This document shows, piece after piece, positions 18,398 to 30,212 of a stretch of 64,000 nt of DNA. The stretch comes from an uncultured Acidobacteriota bacterium (GTDB taxonomy: Bacteria > Acidobacteriota > Blastocatellia > RBC074). Within the stretch, counting starts at the first letter, position 1, and each line of letters opens with the position of its first letter. The translations under genes were made by a program, and so were the position numbers. The notes below the pieces were generated by a model, which was given only the letters and a program-made list of their open reading frames with translations, searched no databases and was not told where the DNA came from. Location: NCBI GenBank assembly GCA_902825875.1, contig CADECP010000002.1, positions 186,001 to 250,000 on the forward strand, given 5' to 3'.

Positions 18398-19302
18398 TGT
18401 ATTCCTTTAGCTTAAAGTAGCTGCAAGGTGAAACCATTAACTGCTAAAACAGGCGCACAAATACCTACTACAGAACTCATCAAGCTCTGAAGATTGGGTA
18501 ATTGTGTGAGTATTGCAGTATTTGGCCGCACCTCGACCAGGTTATTATGCTATCGGGGTATTAACATAATTCGTTAATTGCTGATTCTGCTTGGTTGTCC
18601 AGGCTGGGATGCTTTAATGAATGGAAAGCACCTGACAAGAAAGCAGTTTGCTCGAAGAAGATCAGTATGATCTGGGGGCGGGATGTTGTTAGTTGAAGTA
18701 AGCTTTTTTGAAAATAGGCACACTGCTCCACGCCTGATTTGAAACAGGCATATCGCCTGGAATTGTTGCGTACTCGCAGGTTGATGAACAGGCGAGCGAT
18801 TGTTTATCGCAAGCAAATCCAAGCCGGGTTTGGGTTGAAATCAGATCGTCGCAGCACTTTCGCCGAGCAGTGTGTGCAGGCTGGGGGGAATAGAGCTAAA
18901 AAATATGAATCGTTTGAATGTAGGCGATGTGCCGATCTTTCTGTCGTTACACTGTCTTTCTCGTTTCAGCACCTTTTCGGCTTAACACGATGAATGATAG
19001 CAGCGAAAAAATACCTTACGAATGAGTTTCAATGAACCGTCATCAAAGTTGGGTGATTATTCGAAGGGGCGTTACATCTGAAGAATTCAGATGCGACAGG
19101 ATGCAAAGATTAGATACTATTCTAATAACTTTATGTCAAGCACAAAAATTAGTTAGTTAGAAAAAGTGTTATTCGAGCTACACGGTTTTCAGTTTGAGGA
19201 GTGTTGATGGAATTTTTTACCGTGTAAAAACGGCGAAAGTGGTCAACTCAATACAGTAGGAAGCGTGCAAAGGGGGGTTATTGGTTTATGGGTTTATAAA
19301 CG
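18398..19302. other. Gene-free spacer, about 0.9 kb
   Basis: No open frame here has a ribosome site, codon bias or recognisable family. The stretch is A/T-rich with several runs of A and T. It includes the promoter region for the minus-strand gene starting at 18397. I found no tRNA, palindromic family member or insertion sequence end in it. Confidence 0.5.
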
Positions 19303-19304
19303 GA

Positions 19305-19346
19305 ATGAGCCGGAGTCATACTCAATGTGAGATGGCTCCGGCTCAT
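19305..19346 (-). terminator. Hairpin downstream of the ferredoxin gene
   Basis: The perfect 11-bp arms ATGAGCCGGAG (19305-19315) and CTCCGGCTCAT (19336-19346) are located 25 bp past the ferredoxin stop on the minus strand. The following bases are TCCGTTTATAA, so the T-tract is imperfect. Confidence 0.6.
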
Positions 19347-19370
19347 GGAATCGTAAAGTTCGAGTTCCGG

Positions 19371-19631
19371 TTATTGATAATGCTTGGCGTTTATTTCGAT
19401 GTAGCTCTGCCATTGCTCCGGCACGTCTTCGTCGCGGAAGATGGCTTCCACGGGACAGGCAGGCTGGCAAGCCCCACAATCAATACATTCATCGGGATGG
19501 ATATAAAGTTGGGTTGCTCCTTCAAAATCAGCTTCATCCTTGCGCGGGTGAATGCAATCCACCGGGCAGACATCAACGCAAGCCGTATCTTTCGTGCCGA
19601 TGCACGGTTCGCAAATTACGTAAACTGCCAT
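19371..19631 (-). CDS. 7Fe/8Fe bacterial ferredoxin (FdxA-like)
   Basis: The 86-residue electron carrier starts at the ATG at 19631 after GAAGGAGA; the upstream extension of the frame has no similarity. The N-terminal cluster region reads CEPCIGTKDTACVDVCPVDC and the second is CIDCGACQPACPVEAI. The wide spacing in the first motif is typical of ferredoxins with one [3Fe-4S] and one [4Fe-4S] cluster. It is monocistronic, with its own downstream hairpin. The redox partner cannot be told from context. Confidence 0.93.
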   Translation of the reverse strand: MAVYVICEPCIGTKDTACVDVCPVDCIHPRKDEADFEGATQLYIHPDECIDCGACQPACPVEAIFRDEDVPEQWQSYIEINAKHYQ

Positions 19632-19844
19632 TATCGCTGTCTCCTTCCTCGAAAATCGGGTGAAATAAAATTGTAGTGAGAAGTGCTCGGTCAGATGCGA
19701 CCGAGCCGGTATTGTACTGTATGACTTATTGATTGCAAGCCACTCAACTGCACTGCTGAAAAAGATGACCGGGCACGATCGGCAGGCAAAGCTGCTAAAG
19801 CGCGTCCGGCCATCCACAGTATTCAAGCAAGCCGCAAATGGCGA

Positions 19845-22800
19845 TTACTTGATGTTGATTCGCACAGTGTTGGACGTTTTGCCGTCAACTGTCAGCTTAA
19901 CGTCTACGTCGCCCTTGCCGATCAAAGTGCGACTCAGCCGAATGTTGGCTTGATCCAGGCCGACGAAATCGCCTTGAAGTCCCAAATACAACAATTCGGC
20001 ATTTTCTCCGCCAACGCTGGCGGACGAAGCCGTCAGTGAACTACGGAACCGCGCGCCGGTCAGGTAAGCGATCAAGAAAACCTGATCGGTGTCTGGTCCC
20101 AGATCAATCGGCACAGCGACTGATCGGTTACTCGTCGCATCGAAGCGTGTCACCGGTTCAAAAATTTGCTGACCGTTGGCGCGAATACGAAGTGCAACTG
20201 CCGCAGCGACTCCTTGCCCGTCGGCGTTTGCCGAAAACAGACCCGGAGCCACGCTGCCGATTTGAGCGACTCCGGTCGAAACTGTTCCGTCGCCGCTAAA
20301 AATAGTCACCGTCGCCGCTCCATTGGACGTTCCCGAAGGAACCAGGAAGTTGATCTGAGTCGGGGCGACGAAAAACAGCGGAGCCAGTCGTTCTACTCCC
20401 AGTGCGTCACGAACTCGAACTGAGGTGTTGCCGAGCGTTGTCGGCAACGGAACGGTTGTTCCGACCTGAACGCTGGTCGCCAGATTCGAACCAAATGCCG
20501 CAGCGATCATATCGCTGGTCAATGTTTCGCCCTGGAAGCTGGCGGCGGAAACGCTGGCCACAGTTTTCAGAGTCCCGGCGTTGATGATTTTTCGAACGCG
20601 TTGATTGTTCAAATCGGCAATGTACATATTGCCTGAGCGGTCAAACGCCACATCATTCGGAAACGCCAGTTGAGCGTTTCTGGGCGCAGAACCGTCGCCG
20701 CTGAATCCGCCGACACCAGTCCCGACGACGGTGGAGATGATTCCGGTCGTGGCGGTGACTTTGCGAATGACGTGATTGAACAGATCGGCGATGTACAAAT
20801 TGCCGTCGGCGTCCGTCGTGATGAACGATTGCGGATCAATTTCGGCGCTTGTGGCCGGGCCGCCGTCGCCGCGGTATCCGAAATTGCCAGTTCCGACGTA
20901 GTTGGAAATCGTGCCGTTCGTGGCGACACGACGAACTCTGCCGTCAAAGGCATCCAGAATGTAAATCACTCCGCTGCGATCCACCGTCACGCCGTAAGGC
21001 AGCAGGAATTGCGCTTTCGTGGCTTCGCCGCCGTCGCCACCGGTTCCGACGCGACCATCACCAGCGATGGTTGTAATCACTCCAGTGCTGACAGTGACTT
21101 TGCGAACTCGGCGATTGGACGCATCCGCGATGAACAGATTGCCCGCCGAATCAACGGCCACCTGGAACGGTAGATTCAGCAACGCTTGAGTTGCCGGGCC
21201 GCCATCGCCGCTGAAACCATCCGCGCCGGTTCCGGCGACGGTTGTAATCACGCCCGAAGGCGCGACTTTGCGGATTCGATGGTTGCCGGTGTCGGAGATA
21301 TAAACGTTCCCGGTTGAATCCACCGCCACGCTTTGAGGTTGATTGAATGTGGCATCGGCTGCCTGACCACCATCGCCGCTGGAACCGAGCATTCCATTTC
21401 CGGCGAAAGGCAAAATCACTCCGGCGGGCGTGATTTTGCGAACCCGGTTATTGGCTGAATCGGCGACGTACAAGTTGCCATCTGCATCCGCGGCGATTCC
21501 CGTCGGGAAAAACAATCGTGCGCCGACGGCGGCGGCTCCGTCGCCTGTGTTGCCCGCCAAGCCGTTTCCGGCGAACGTGCTAATGATTTGTTGTGGGGTA
21601 AACGTCACTGTCAGGCGTGTGCTGGTGGAATTGCCGCGCACGTCCAACGCCGTCAGGGTCAAATTGTTCACGCCGTTTTGCAGCGGAATTCCGGTTGCCA
21701 TCCAGGCAGTCGTGCCGCCAGCCGTGCCGCTGCCGCCACGGTCATTGCTCCAGCGAACCAGATACACGCCAACGTTGTCGGTGGCGGTTCCGCTGACCGT
21801 CAGCGGAGAAGCATCCGTCGTGAACGTTGCCGTAGTAGTTGGCGCAGTCACGGCGATTGTCGGCGCTGCGTTATCCGAAGCCGACGCAAAAATGATTCGT
21901 CGAACGCGGAAGTTTTCGCGGTCGCCGATGTACACGTTGCCAACAGCATCCACAGCAATCGAATTCGGAGTCGCCAGCCGCGAAGCCAAAGCCGCCAAAC
22001 CGTCGCCATTGAAGCCGGACAAGCCGACTCCGGCGATGGTGGTGATGACATTGGTTCCGGCAGTGACTTTGCGAACGCGGCTGTTGCCTCGATCGGCGAA
22101 GTACAAATTGCCCGTCGAATCGAAGACCACGCCAGCCGGAATGCTGACGCGGGCATCAGTCGCCGGGCCGCCATCGCCAGCGAACCCTTGCGTGCCGCTT
22201 CCGGCGATGGTGCTGATTTTGCCGTCGGCGGAATTGATTCGGCGAATGCGATGATTGTTGCTGTCGGCGATTACCAGATTGCCGTTGTTGTCCAGCGTGA
22301 CGTTGATCGGAGCATTGACCGTCGCTTCGGTGGCAAGTTTGTCGTCGCCGTTGAAGCTGGCCGAACCGGTTCCGGCAACAGTTGAAATCACGCCTGTGGC
22401 CGCAGTGATTTTGCGAATTCGATGATTGCTGAAATCGGCGAAGAAGACGTTACCGTCTTTGTCCACCGTTAATCCGTACGGGAAATTTATCGCCGCAGCG
22501 GTTGCCGGGCCATTGTCGCCGCTGAATCCGGGCTGGCCTGTTCCGGCGATGGTGCTGATTTTTCCGTCGGCAGCCGTGATCTTGCGAATGCGGCTGTTAT
22601 TCACGTCCGAAATGTAGACGTTGCCCGAACCGTCCACCGCGACTCCGGCGGGTTGATTCAACCGAGCGGCGGTCGCCAGTTCGCCGTCACCGGAAAAACC
22701 TGCCGAGCCAGCAATTCCGGCAACCGTCGAAATCACTCCGTTCGGCGTGATTTTGCGAACGGTGTTGTTATTCGTGTCGGTGAAAAACAGGTTGCCCGCT

Positions 22801-25800
22801 CCATCCAATGCAATTTGCCAGGGGCGAGAAATCGCTGCTGCCGCAGCCTGACCGCCGTCAGGAGTCGCTCCGAAGCTGCCAGTTCCAGCAACTGTGACCA
22901 ATACCGCATCGGGTGTGGAGTTGATGGTGAAAATCGCTCGCCCGATGTTGTTGGCTGCGTCGCGCGCGGTAATCGTGAAAACGTTGCTGCCCGGCGACAA
23001 AGGAATTCCGGTCGCAGTCCATTGACCGGTTGATGGCGTGTACACAGCGGTTCCGGCTGCACCACGATCCGATTGCCAGATTACAGATGTCACCGCGTTG
23101 TTGTCTGTGGCTTTTCCCGCCATGTTAATCAGACCACTGATGTTCGGAGTTCCGGGCGAAACCGAAGGTTCGGTGACTTCGACCACAGGCGCATCGGAAT
23201 CGGTGCGTCCGGGTTGGACTACGGCAAAGGTTTTTCCAGCGATGGTTGCCGTGCCTGAGCGTGAAGCAAACGTGTTGTTGGCATCGGCCTGGAAATTCAC
23301 CGTGCCATCAGCACTGCCGCTGCCTGTAACTTTCAGCCAGGAAGCGTTCGAGGTCGCAGTCCAGTTGCAACCGCCCGGCGAAGCTGCAACGGCAACAGTT
23401 CCGGTTGTTGCATCTGAATTTATTTCGCGCGTGGCTGGCGACAGCGAATAACTGCATCCGCTGTTGTTGACCATCGTTCGCCAGGCTCCGCGCCCGTGCG
23501 TGAAGGCATACAACGAAGTGATTCCGCCGCCGACATGCATTTGCAGATGTTCGGTGATGACGTTGGCAAAACCTGTCGTTTCGATCGCCCAATTGTTGCC
23601 GCCGTCGTTGCTGACGAACACGCCCAGATCGGTTCCTACATACAACCGCGCGGTGTTCGACGGATCAATGGCTATGCTGTGAACCGGAATGTCCGGGATT
23701 CGGTTTGTGCCTGCGCCCAAACTGCCATCGGCTATGGTCCAGTTCTGGCCACCGTCAATGCTTCTGTAAACGTGAGCGCCGCCGAAGGTCGAATAAGTCG
23801 CATAAGCGATGTCCTTGTTGTTGGGATCGAACGCCACAGAAGAGACCCAGCCGTTACGTGGTTGAGAAGACGGCCAATTAGTCACGCTGGTCGAAGTTAA
23901 TGCCACGTCGGTTCGCAGCACCAAACCGTCACCCATTCCGACCAGAACGCGATTGGAATCTGTTGGCGCAACGGCGATGGCGCTGACCGATTCAGAACCG
24001 GCAGTCAATCCGCTGGCGCGCGCCCAAATCGCTGCGCTGCTGGTCGTTCGCCATAGATAAAAACCGCCCGTCCAAATGCGTTGCGAATCGCTTGGATCCA
24101 TCACCATCGGAGCGACGAAATACTCGCCGCCGTCGTTGATGCCGAATGTGGCGTCGCCAAAACTGTTTCCACCATCTGTGCTCTTGCGGAAATTGATGCC
24201 GGGGAATGTGCCGAACAAAATGTTGGCATTGATTTGGTCAATGGCTGCGTGTCCGCCGTCTCCGCCGTTGACCAGTTTCCAGCCGTTGATGCCCGCCGCA
24301 TCGGTTCCCAAAACCGTTCCATTGTCCTGAGTTCCGCCGGCGTAAGTTTTGCCGTCGGCTGAAACCGCTCCGCTGTAAAACTGCGTTACGCCGTAATTGT
24401 TATTGATCGGCGTCCATTTGACCGCAATGGAGTTTGGATTGCAGGCGCTGGCCGGAGTCGTCGCCGTGCCTGCGCGAGCATTGTCGCTGCGGTACAAACC
24501 GCCGTCATTGGCGACGAAAATCGTTTGATTGGCTGTTCCGTCGTATTTCGGATGGAAAACGATGACGTGTTGGTCGGGATGCACCGGCCCCAGATCGAAG
24601 TTGGCGTTGGCATAAGCCTGTCCGGCGATTCCCCAGTTGACGCCGCCGTCATCGGATCGCGCCAGTTCTATACCGCCCACCCAGACGCGGTTTGGATCAA
24701 TCGGGTCAACCGCGATTGCCAGATCGAACCAGGCTTGGGCGAAGATCGAATCTTCCAGATCGTAACCGCAATCGGTGGCGATTGATGTGACAGACGCCGC
24801 CAGAATCGAACGATTGATCTTGTTGGTGTCGGTGTTGCGAACCTGAGCAGTCCAATTGTCACCGCCGTTGGTCGAACGAAACACTGCGTACAGCGAAAAC
24901 TGGTTTTCAGTTCGCTGAATGCTGGAAGACAGAGCGTAAACTGTGTCCTGATTTGATGGCGCAATTGCCAGCGCGGTTCGGCCAACGCCGGTTTCTCTGA
25001 GGGCGACATCCCAGGGCGCGTTTCCGCTCGCGTCTGAGTTGCGGTAAACCAATGCCTGTTCAAAGTTGCCGCACGAAGCGAAAACTACGTCGGTGGTTTT
25101 GTCGGTTCGGATTGCCAGATCAAGACAGCCGGAATTCACCGTTCTGCCTTGCGAACCAATCGGATCGAGCGACTTCGTCCAGGTAGCGCCGCCGTCCAGC
25201 GAGCGCATCACTCCGCTTTGAGTCGCCGCGTAAATCCGCATCTTGTCGTTGCTGCTGACGACGATGTCGTTGACGAAGTAAAAATCAAAAGTGTTGGTTC
25301 CGGGCACGCGAGTCCAACTCATTCCGCCGTTGGTGGTTTTGAAAATTCCTGCGCCGCGAAAATCACCGCTGCTCAAATCGCCGTCGTATTCAAAACCGTA
25401 AACGCCTTCGCCTGTGCCGACGTAAATCGTGTCCGGGCTGCCCGGTTCCATGACCATCGAACTGACCGTGATGTTGCCGATCAAATCAGAAATCGGAGTC
25501 CAGTTCTGTCCGGCGTTGGTTGATTTCCAAACTCCGCCTGTGACGCCCGCGGCATACATGATGTTTGGGTCTTGCGGGTTAATCAGAAAAGCTCTGGTGC
25601 GTCCGCCGATGTTTCCCGGCCCCAGCGGAGTCCACGCTGCCGCGTTGGTTCCGGCTTCCAAATTGGTTCGCATTGCGGATGATTCTTCCGCTGTCAAAAA
25701 ACGATCAAGCGTTGTCGAAAACTGCGGCAGCGAACGCATCTGTTCCTGAGCTTCAAAGTATTTTTCGATGGAGAGGATTTTTTCGCCTTTCGGCACGCGC

Positions 25801-26195
25801 TTTTGCCAGAAATAGCTTTGGGCTTCGCGGGGTTTGTCGAAACCTTCGTCTTCGTGTTTGTCCAACAAACGGAAGGTTGGCCAAACAGTGTTGTTATCGA
25901 ACAATGACAACTCTTTCGGCAAACCGGTCAGCAGGGAACTGGCTTCGGTTTGAATCCAGGGAATCGTCGGAGAAATCTGACGCTTGGGATGGCGTTCCGG
26001 CGAACGGAACCGGCTTCCTTGTTTCGAGCGCACGGATTCCACGCGCTCTTTGAATTTGGTTTTGCTGGTGGATTTGTTCTGGCCGGAAGCGGAAAACAAT
26101 GGCAACACAACACTGGCCGTCAATGCGACGACAACCATCGCCAGAAACAAAGACAAATTTACCGTCAGTTTTTTTCGATTAGCCGAGTTTGGCAT
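19845..26195 (-). CDS. Giant secreted beta-propeller protein: Asp-box region, BACON-like, 12 NHL repeats, TIGR03437-like C-terminus
   Basis: The start at 26195 is set by AGGAGAGG eight bases upstream; the product is 2116 residues. A signal segment (about residues 9-35) is followed by a sortilin/BNR-type propeller region with eight Asp-box motifs such as SLDGGATW and SIDGGQNW. Next come a BACON-like domain ([14 protein letters not shown]), an Ig-like module ([10 protein letters not shown]), six NHL repeats, a second Ig-like module ([10 protein letters not shown]) and six more NHL repeats. The C-terminal domain is the acidobacterial TIGR03437 type, shared with 54344-55657. A large extracellular binding or adhesion protein is inferred; no catalytic motif is visible. 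Confidence 0.88.
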   Translation of the reverse strand: MPNSANRKKLTVNLSLFLAMVVVALTASVVLPLFSASGQNKSTSKTKFKERVESVRSKQGSRFRSPERHPKRQISPTIPWIQTEASSLLTGLPKELSLFDNNTVWPTFRLLDKHEDEGFDKPREAQSYFWQKRVPKGEKILSIEKYFEAQEQMRSLPQFSTTLDRFLTAEESSAMRTNLEAGTNAAAWTPLGPGNIGGRTRAFLINPQDPNIMYAAGVTGGVWKSTNAGQNWTPISDLIGNITVSSMVMEPGSPDTIYVGTGEGVYGFEYDGDLSSGDFRGAGIFKTTNGGMSWTRVPGTNTFDFYFVNDIVVSSNDKMRIYAATQSGVMRSLDGGATWTKSLDPIGSQGRTVNSGCLDLAIRTDKTTDVVFASCGNFEQALVYRNSDASGNAPWDVALRETGVGRTALAIAPSNQDTVYALSSSIQRTENQFSLYAVFRSTNGGDNWTAQVRNTDTNKINRSILAASVTSIATDCGYDLEDSIFAQAWFDLAIAVDPIDPNRVWVGGIELARSDDGGVNWGIAGQAYANANFDLGPVHPDQHVIVFHPKYDGTANQTIFVANDGGLYRSDNARAGTATTPASACNPNSIAVKWTPINNNYGVTQFYSGAVSADGKTYAGGTQDNGTVLGTDAAGINGWKLVNGGDGGHAAIDQINANILFGTFPGINFRKSTDGGNSFGDATFGINDGGEYFVAPMVMDPSDSQRIWTGGFYLWRTTSSAAIWARASGLTAGSESVSAIAVAPTDSNRVLVGMGDGLVLRTDVALTSTSVTNWPSSQPRNGWVSSVAFDPNNKDIAYATYSTFGGAHVYRSIDGGQNWTIADGSLGAGTNRIPDIPVHSIAIDPSNTARLYVGTDLGVFVSNDGGNNWAIETTGFANVITEHLQMHVGGGITSLYAFTHGRGAWRTMVNNSGCSYSLSPATREINSDATTGTVAVAASPGGCNWTATSNASWLKVTGSGSADGTVNFQADANNTFASRSGTATIAGKTFAVVQPGRTDSDAPVVEVTEPSVSPGTPNISGLINMAGKATDNNAVTSVIWQSDRGAAGTAVYTPSTGQWTATGIPLSPGSNVFTITARDAANNIGRAIFTINSTPDAVLVTVAGTGSFGATPDGGQAAAAAISRPWQIALDGAGNLFFTDTNNNTVRKITPNGVISTVAGIAGSAGFSGDGELATAARLNQPAGVAVDGSGNVYISDVNNSRIRKITAADGKISTIAGTGQPGFSGDNGPATAAAINFPYGLTVDKDGNVFFADFSNHRIRKITAATGVISTVAGTGSASFNGDDKLATEATVNAPINVTLDNNGNLVIADSNNHRIRRINSADGKISTIAGSGTQGFAGDGGPATDARVSIPAGVVFDSTGNLYFADRGNSRVRKVTAGTNVITTIAGVGLSGFNGDGLAALASRLATPNSIAVDAVGNVYIGDRENFRVRRIIFASASDNAAPTIAVTAPTTTATFTTDASPLTVSGTATDNVGVYLVRWSNDRGGSGTAGGTTAWMATGIPLQNGVNNLTLTALDVRGNSTSTRLTVTFTPQQIISTFAGNGLAGNTGDGAAAVGARLFFPTGIAADADGNLYVADSANNRVRKITPAGVILPFAGNGMLGSSGDGGQAADATFNQPQSVAVDSTGNVYISDTGNHRIRKVAPSGVITTVAGTGADGFSGDGGPATQALLNLPFQVAVDSAGNLFIADASNRRVRKVTVSTGVITTIAGDGRVGTGGDGGEATKAQFLLPYGVTVDRSGVIYILDAFDGRVRRVATNGTISNYVGTGNFGYRGDGGPATSAEIDPQSFITTDADGNLYIADLFNHVIRKVTATTGIISTVVGTGVGGFSGDGSAPRNAQLAFPNDVAFDRSGNMYIADLNNQRVRKIINAGTLKTVASVSAASFQGETLTSDMIAAAFGSNLATSVQVGTTVPLPTTLGNTSVRVRDALGVERLAPLFFVAPTQINFLVPSGTSNGAATVTIFSGDGTVSTGVAQIGSVAPGLFSANADGQGVAAAVALRIRANGQQIFEPVTRFDATSNRSVAVPIDLGPDTDQVFLIAYLTGARFRSSLTASSASVGGENAELLYLGLQGDFVGLDQANIRLSRTLIGKGDVDVKLTVDGKTSNTVRINIK

Positions 26196-26621
26196 GTTGG
26201 TTCCTCTCCTTAAGGGGTCTGTTAGGGAATTGATACCTTTTGCGCAGCTCCCGCCCTTCACGGTTGAGAGTGCAAAGTATCAGGATTTCAAACTGTCAGG
26301 TTTGCGTCGTTTTTAGTGATTGATGTTACGTGATGGCAGATCAAATAAAGCGTTTGGCAGTTTCTTCGTCCCGGTAGGGACGGTTGAGATTAGCGCGGCG
26401 TTTCAACGCCGGGTAGCAGTGCTTTCTCCGCTGCGTCCCGTAGGGACGCTTGATCCCTGCTTTGGCGGAAACTCAAGCGTCCCTACAGGACGCCGATTCA
26501 TTCGCTGCTTTTCCCGGCAGTGAACTGCCAAGCTCATATCAAACCGTCCCTGCCGGGACGAAAACAATGTCAAACCCAATGTTCGATTCTTTAGCGCGTA
26601 CATCAATTAGTGATTGAATGA
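26196..26621. other. Spacer with nested palindromes, upstream of the giant gene
   Basis: No gene is seen. It holds the promoter region of the giant protein gene, the end of the rel transcript, and the nested inverted repeats listed separately at 26367-26560. Confidence 0.6.
26367..26560. repeat. Nested set of CGTCCC...GGGACG palindromes
   Basis: Four short palindromes lie at 26367-26382, 26433-26449, 26477-26493 and 26545-26560. The outer pair, each extended by GGTTGA/TCAAACC, are inverted copies of each other, and so are the inner pair extended by CTTGA/TCAAG. Another hairpin, GGCGTTTCAACGCC, lies between the first two. The whole can fold as one long stem or as separate hairpins. Confidence 0.8.
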
Positions 26622-28808
26622 TCAGGTTTGAGGGGCTGTGCGTTCGACTTCGATTACGCCCTGAACTTTTCGGAGCGCGCTGCGGACACGTTCGAGATGG
26701 TTCAAGTCCAGAACCTCCACCGTCATTTCGATGAATCGGGTTCCGTCGCCGTTTTCCCGATTGTCGGTTCGGGCATCGCGGATGTTGGTTTTGATGTCAG
26801 CGACTGCGTTTGTCAGGGCAGCCAGTTGCCCTGTGCGGTCTTCGGTTCTGACAGTCAGCGTTACGGCATAAGGTTCGTTGCCGCCCGCGCCGACCCAGGT
26901 CACTTCTATGATTCGTTCCTTGTTAATCATCAACCCGGCGGCGTTTTTGCAACGGCGCGCATGAACTCCCACGCCTTTGCCGCGCGTGATGTAGCCCAGA
27001 ATTTCTTCGCCGCGAATCGGGTTACAGCAGGGAGCGCGATAAACCAGAATGTTGTCTACGCCTTTGATGGCGATGCGGTCGTCGCCGAGTTTCAACGCCC
27101 GTTTGACGACTTGCGTCATCTGCTGCAACCGTGTCGTTTCGGCTTTGTCGAGTTCTTCCAGCTTGTCCGGCGGAATCAATCTGGCTAATGGGGTTTTCGC
27201 CAGCAATTTGCCGTAGCCAATCGCCGCGAACATGTCTTCAAGTTTGGGGTAGCCGTTTTCAGTTCGATATTTTTCCAGCGCAGAATCTTCCAGCGCCTTT
27301 TTCGGTTTCAACTTCAACCGCAGGGCTTCTTTATCGAACATCTTGCGTCCGACTTCGATGGCTTCTTCGCGCTGTCGTTGGGCAACATGATGTTTGATCT
27401 TGTTGCGCGCGCGCGTGGTGACGACGAACTTCAGCCAGTCCCGATTCGGTTTCTGGTTTGGACTGGTCATGATGTCAATCGTGTCGCCGTTCTGAATCTG
27501 GTACTGCAAAGGAACGATTCGACCATTGACCTTGGCTCCGGTGCATTGGTCGCCGACTTTGGTGTGAATGGCGTAAGCGAAATCCACCGGCGTAGATTTT
27601 TTCGGCAGTTCGATCACCTTGCCTTTCGGCGTCAAGGCGTAAACTTCATTTGCGTGAATCGGCAGTTCTTCTTTGATGATGTCTGCGAATTCTCTGGCGT
27701 CAACGTCCTGCTGCGATTCCACCAGCTTCCGCAACCATTTCATCATTTCGTCTTCGCTGGTGTCTTTGCCTTTGCCTTCCTTGTATTTCCAATGCGCGGC
27801 GATGCCTTCTTCAGCGATGCGGTGCATTTCTTCGGTGCGAATCTGAACTTCAAAATGCTGGCCTTCGTCACCGATGACTGAGGTGTGCAGCGATTGATAA
27901 CCGTTGCCGCGCGGGTTGGCGATGAAATCCTTGATGCGATCTTTGAACGGACGCCAGTATTGGTGCATTACTCCCAGCGCGAAGTAACAGTATTTGGGTT
28001 CGGGCACGATGATTCGTATGGCGGCCAGGTCATACACCTTGTCGAGTGGGATTCGCTGGCGCTGGAGTTTCAGGTAAATGCTGTAGAGCCGTTTGATGCG
28101 GCCATCAACTCGCACGAATGGAACGTTGTTTTCATTGAGCAGTTGGGTAATGCGAGATTTGACTTCTTCCAGAAAAGCTTCTGTTGAAGCGCGTTGTTGT
28201 TCGACCTGCTCTTTGAGCTGTTTGTAGCCGTCGGGATCAATGGATTGAAACGCCAAATCTTCCAGTTCTGCACGAATCTTGCTCATCCCAAGCCGATGGG
28301 CAATAGGCGCAAAAACGTCCAACGTTTCCTGAGCGATGCGTTTGCGCTTTTCCGGCTTTAGAAATTGCAGAGTCTGCATGTTGTGCAGCCGGTCGGCCAG
28401 CTTGACCAAAACGACGCGCACATCGTCCACCATTGCCAGCATCATTTTACGAAGACTTTCGGCTTGGGCGTCTTCTTTGGAGGCATTGCCCAGATTGCTG
28501 ATTTTGGTGACGCCATCCACCAGATGCGCGACCGTTGGGCCGAATTTGTCCGAAATGTCTTTCGACGTGGCCAGCGTGTCTTCGACTACGTCGTGCAGCA
28601 AACCGGTGCAAACGGTTTCAACGTCCAACCTCATATCGGCCAGCAGACTGGCGACCGAAAGCGGATGACTGAGATACGGTTCGCCCGAAGCGCGCACCTG
28701 TTCCTTGTGCATCATTGCTGAATACAGATACGCCCGACGAAGCAGGTCCATATCGGCGTCAGAATGGTGACGGCCAACTTTTTTTTCGATTTCTTCGAAA
28801 CGAATCAT
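26622..28808 (-). CDS. rel: Bifunctional (p)ppGpp synthetase/hydrolase, Rel/SpoT family
   Basis: Makes and degrades the stringent-response alarmone. Of 728 residues: an HD hydrolase domain with H34, H48 and H72-D73 intact; a synthetase domain (about 230-345) with RIKDF (the RXKD motif of bifunctional enzymes, not the EXDD of RelA) and GNGYQSLHT; a TGS domain (about 387-447, LTPKGKVIELP); and a C-terminal ACT domain (about 650-728). Both active sites therefore look functional. The length is normal for Rel. It is not clearly operonic with the flanking genes. Confidence 0.96.
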   Translation of the reverse strand: MIRFEEIEKKVGRHHSDADMDLLRRAYLYSAMMHKEQVRASGEPYLSHPLSVASLLADMRLDVETVCTGLLHDVVEDTLATSKDISDKFGPTVAHLVDGVTKISNLGNASKEDAQAESLRKMMLAMVDDVRVVLVKLADRLHNMQTLQFLKPEKRKRIAQETLDVFAPIAHRLGMSKIRAELEDLAFQSIDPDGYKQLKEQVEQQRASTEAFLEEVKSRITQLLNENNVPFVRVDGRIKRLYSIYLKLQRQRIPLDKVYDLAAIRIIVPEPKYCYFALGVMHQYWRPFKDRIKDFIANPRGNGYQSLHTSVIGDEGQHFEVQIRTEEMHRIAEEGIAAHWKYKEGKGKDTSEDEMMKWLRKLVESQQDVDAREFADIIKEELPIHANEVYALTPKGKVIELPKKSTPVDFAYAIHTKVGDQCTGAKVNGRIVPLQYQIQNGDTIDIMTSPNQKPNRDWLKFVVTTRARNKIKHHVAQRQREEAIEVGRKMFDKEALRLKLKPKKALEDSALEKYRTENGYPKLEDMFAAIGYGKLLAKTPLARLIPPDKLEELDKAETTRLQQMTQVVKRALKLGDDRIAIKGVDNILVYRAPCCNPIRGEEILGYITRGKGVGVHARRCKNAAGLMINKERIIEVTWVGAGGNEPYAVTLTVRTEDRTGQLAALTNAVADIKTNIRDARTDNRENGDGTRFIEMTVEVLDLNHLERVRSALRKVQGVIEVERTAPQT

Positions 28809-28878
28809 CGCGGAGGATTATAGATGAAGACGGTTGAGTGTTGGCAGCAGTCAGGCTGTCTGAAGGCTGAAAGCTGGC

Positions 28879-28913
28879 AAAAGGCGGCAGTTCTGGCAGA
28901 ACTGCCGCCTTTT
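28879..28913 (-). terminator. Strong intrinsic terminator after the VWFA gene
   Basis: Perfect 16-bp arms (AAAAGGCGGCAGTTCT and its complement, 28879-28894 and 28898-28913) have a three-base loop and an A/T run on both sides. It starts five bases past the VWFA stop on the minus strand. Confidence 0.88.
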
Positions 28914-28918
28914 TTGAG

Positions 28919-30037
28919 TTACTGAAATTTTTTATTGCCAGCGGCGGGTTGCTGGCTTTTGGGATCACGCGCGTAATAACCCTGACGTGTGCGAGCGAAC
29001 AATTTGCGAGTCCCTTTTGGGTTGATGTTCACTTTGACCGTTCGGAACGTGCCGTCTTTGGTGCTGTTCGACGGCGCGTAACTGACGATGTATTGCGTTC
29101 GCAAATCTTTGGCGATCTGATCGGCGATAGCAGGCATTTCGCTGATTTCTTTTGGAAAGAAAACTCGCCCGCCGGAATCTTCGGCAATTCTGGTCAGCAG
29201 GTCGCGCGCCTTTTTAGCGTCGGACTTTCTGAACAGCCCACCGCCTTCGGCATCTTCATCCACAAAGCCGACCAGATAAAGCTGGACTTCGTTTTCCTTG
29301 ATGGCTTCGATGACTTCTTTCTCTTTGACGGCACTGTTCTTTTCCAAACCGTCGGAAATGATAATCAAGGCTTTGCGTCGCTGTTTGGCTTTTTGCTGAG
29401 TGTAATCCGAAGTCGCCACGATGGCGTCAAGCAGTGAAGTTCCGCCGCTGCTGTACAGTTCGTTAAGCGCGTCTTCCAAATCGCGGCGGTCGCCGGTGAA
29501 ATCCTGAATCAATTCCGGCTCGGCTTTGAACGACGCAACGAAAGCTTCGTCCTGTTCGCGCATCTGTTTGACCAATTGCAGACCTGATTCGACAACCTGC
29601 GGCAAACGGGCGCGCATGCTGCCCGACGTGTCAATTACCATTCCGAAACTGACCGGGACTTCTTCGCGCCGAACGCTGAGGATTTCCTGTTTCACTTTAT
29701 CTTCAAAGACAGTGAAATCCTCTTTTTGCAGGTCGAACACCGGCTGGTTGTTTTGGTCATTGACGGTTACGTCCAGCAACACTTCTTCCGTGTCCACGCT
29801 GTCGGTTATAACTCGGTCAACAGCTTGCTGATCTGCTTGCGAACCTTGCCGTTGAGCGCCCTTTCGATCTTTCTGATTTTTCGGCGTCGGCGTCGGTTTC
29901 GGTTGCGGAGGCTGCGGCGGGTCTTGCGCGTTGGTTTGATGAATGACGTACAGGCTGATGGTTGCAGCCAGTAAAGCTGCCATCAGCATGCGAAACGATT
30001 GGCGAAACGATTGGCGCAGCGATTGACGAAGTGACAT
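28919..30037 (-). CDS. Secreted VWFA-related protein (acidobacterial type)
   Basis: The 372-residue product begins at 30037. The signal segment (about 17-37) is followed by a Pro-rich linker and a strand-rich motif, [16 protein letters not shown], that precedes the VWA domain in the VWFA-related acidobacterial family (TIGR03436-like). The MIDAS motif DTSGSM lies at 136-141, so metal-dependent ligand binding is likely intact. The partner is unknown. The N-terminus is encoded by a 12-nt tandem repeat giving four similar LRQS/FRQS units. It is transcribed away from exonuclease III, with its own terminator. Confidence 0.9.
   Translation of the reverse strand: MSLRQSLRQSFRQSFRMLMAALLAATISLYVIHQTNAQDPPQPPQPKPTPTPKNQKDRKGAQRQGSQADQQAVDRVITDSVDTEEVLLDVTVNDQNNQPVFDLQKEDFTVFEDKVKQEILSVRREEVPVSFGMVIDTSGSMRARLPQVVESGLQLVKQMREQDEAFVASFKAEPELIQDFTGDRRDLEDALNELYSSGGTSLLDAIVATSDYTQQKAKQRRKALIIISDGLEKNSAVKEKEVIEAIKENEVQLYLVGFVDEDAEGGGLFRKSDAKKARDLLTRIAEDSGGRVFFPKEISEMPAIADQIAKDLRTQYIVSYAPSNSTKDGTFRTVKVNINPKGTRKLFARTRQGYYARDPKSQQPAAGNKKFQ
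29991..30032. repeat. 12-nt tandem repeat within the VWFA signal peptide
   Basis: CGAAACGATTGG occurs at 29991-30002 and 30003-30014, followed by two degenerate units. On the coding strand these give the repeated Ser-Phe/Leu-Arg-Gln N-region of the signal peptide. Confidence 0.8.
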
Positions 30038-30212
30038 AAATTTCTTTCTCTGTGAAATCAGTGGCCGGTCGAACCGGCGGTTGTCATTGTGCAAGGTGCG
30101 GCGATTATACATCCCGAACCGCAACGGCTTAAACGCGAAAATTGCCGAACAGAGAACGACGCGAAGAATTTCGTTTGCGGCTTTTCGCCGGACAGCGGAT
30201 TGGGTAAAGTCT

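Noticed and set aside
15566-19302. Insertion sequence or prophage in the A/T-rich spacers
   Set aside because: No transposase, integrase, terminal inverted repeats or target duplications could be found around the FN3-CAP genes.
21430-22385. Plus-strand frames of 265-274 codons inside the giant gene
   Set aside because: Repetitive composition mirrors the NHL repeats on the other strand; no ribosome site or homology.
20600-22900. Regular repeats that could suggest a CRISPR array
   Set aside because: The periodicity is about 170 bp and in frame with NHL protein repeats; units are divergent and there are no short identical repeats with unique spacers.
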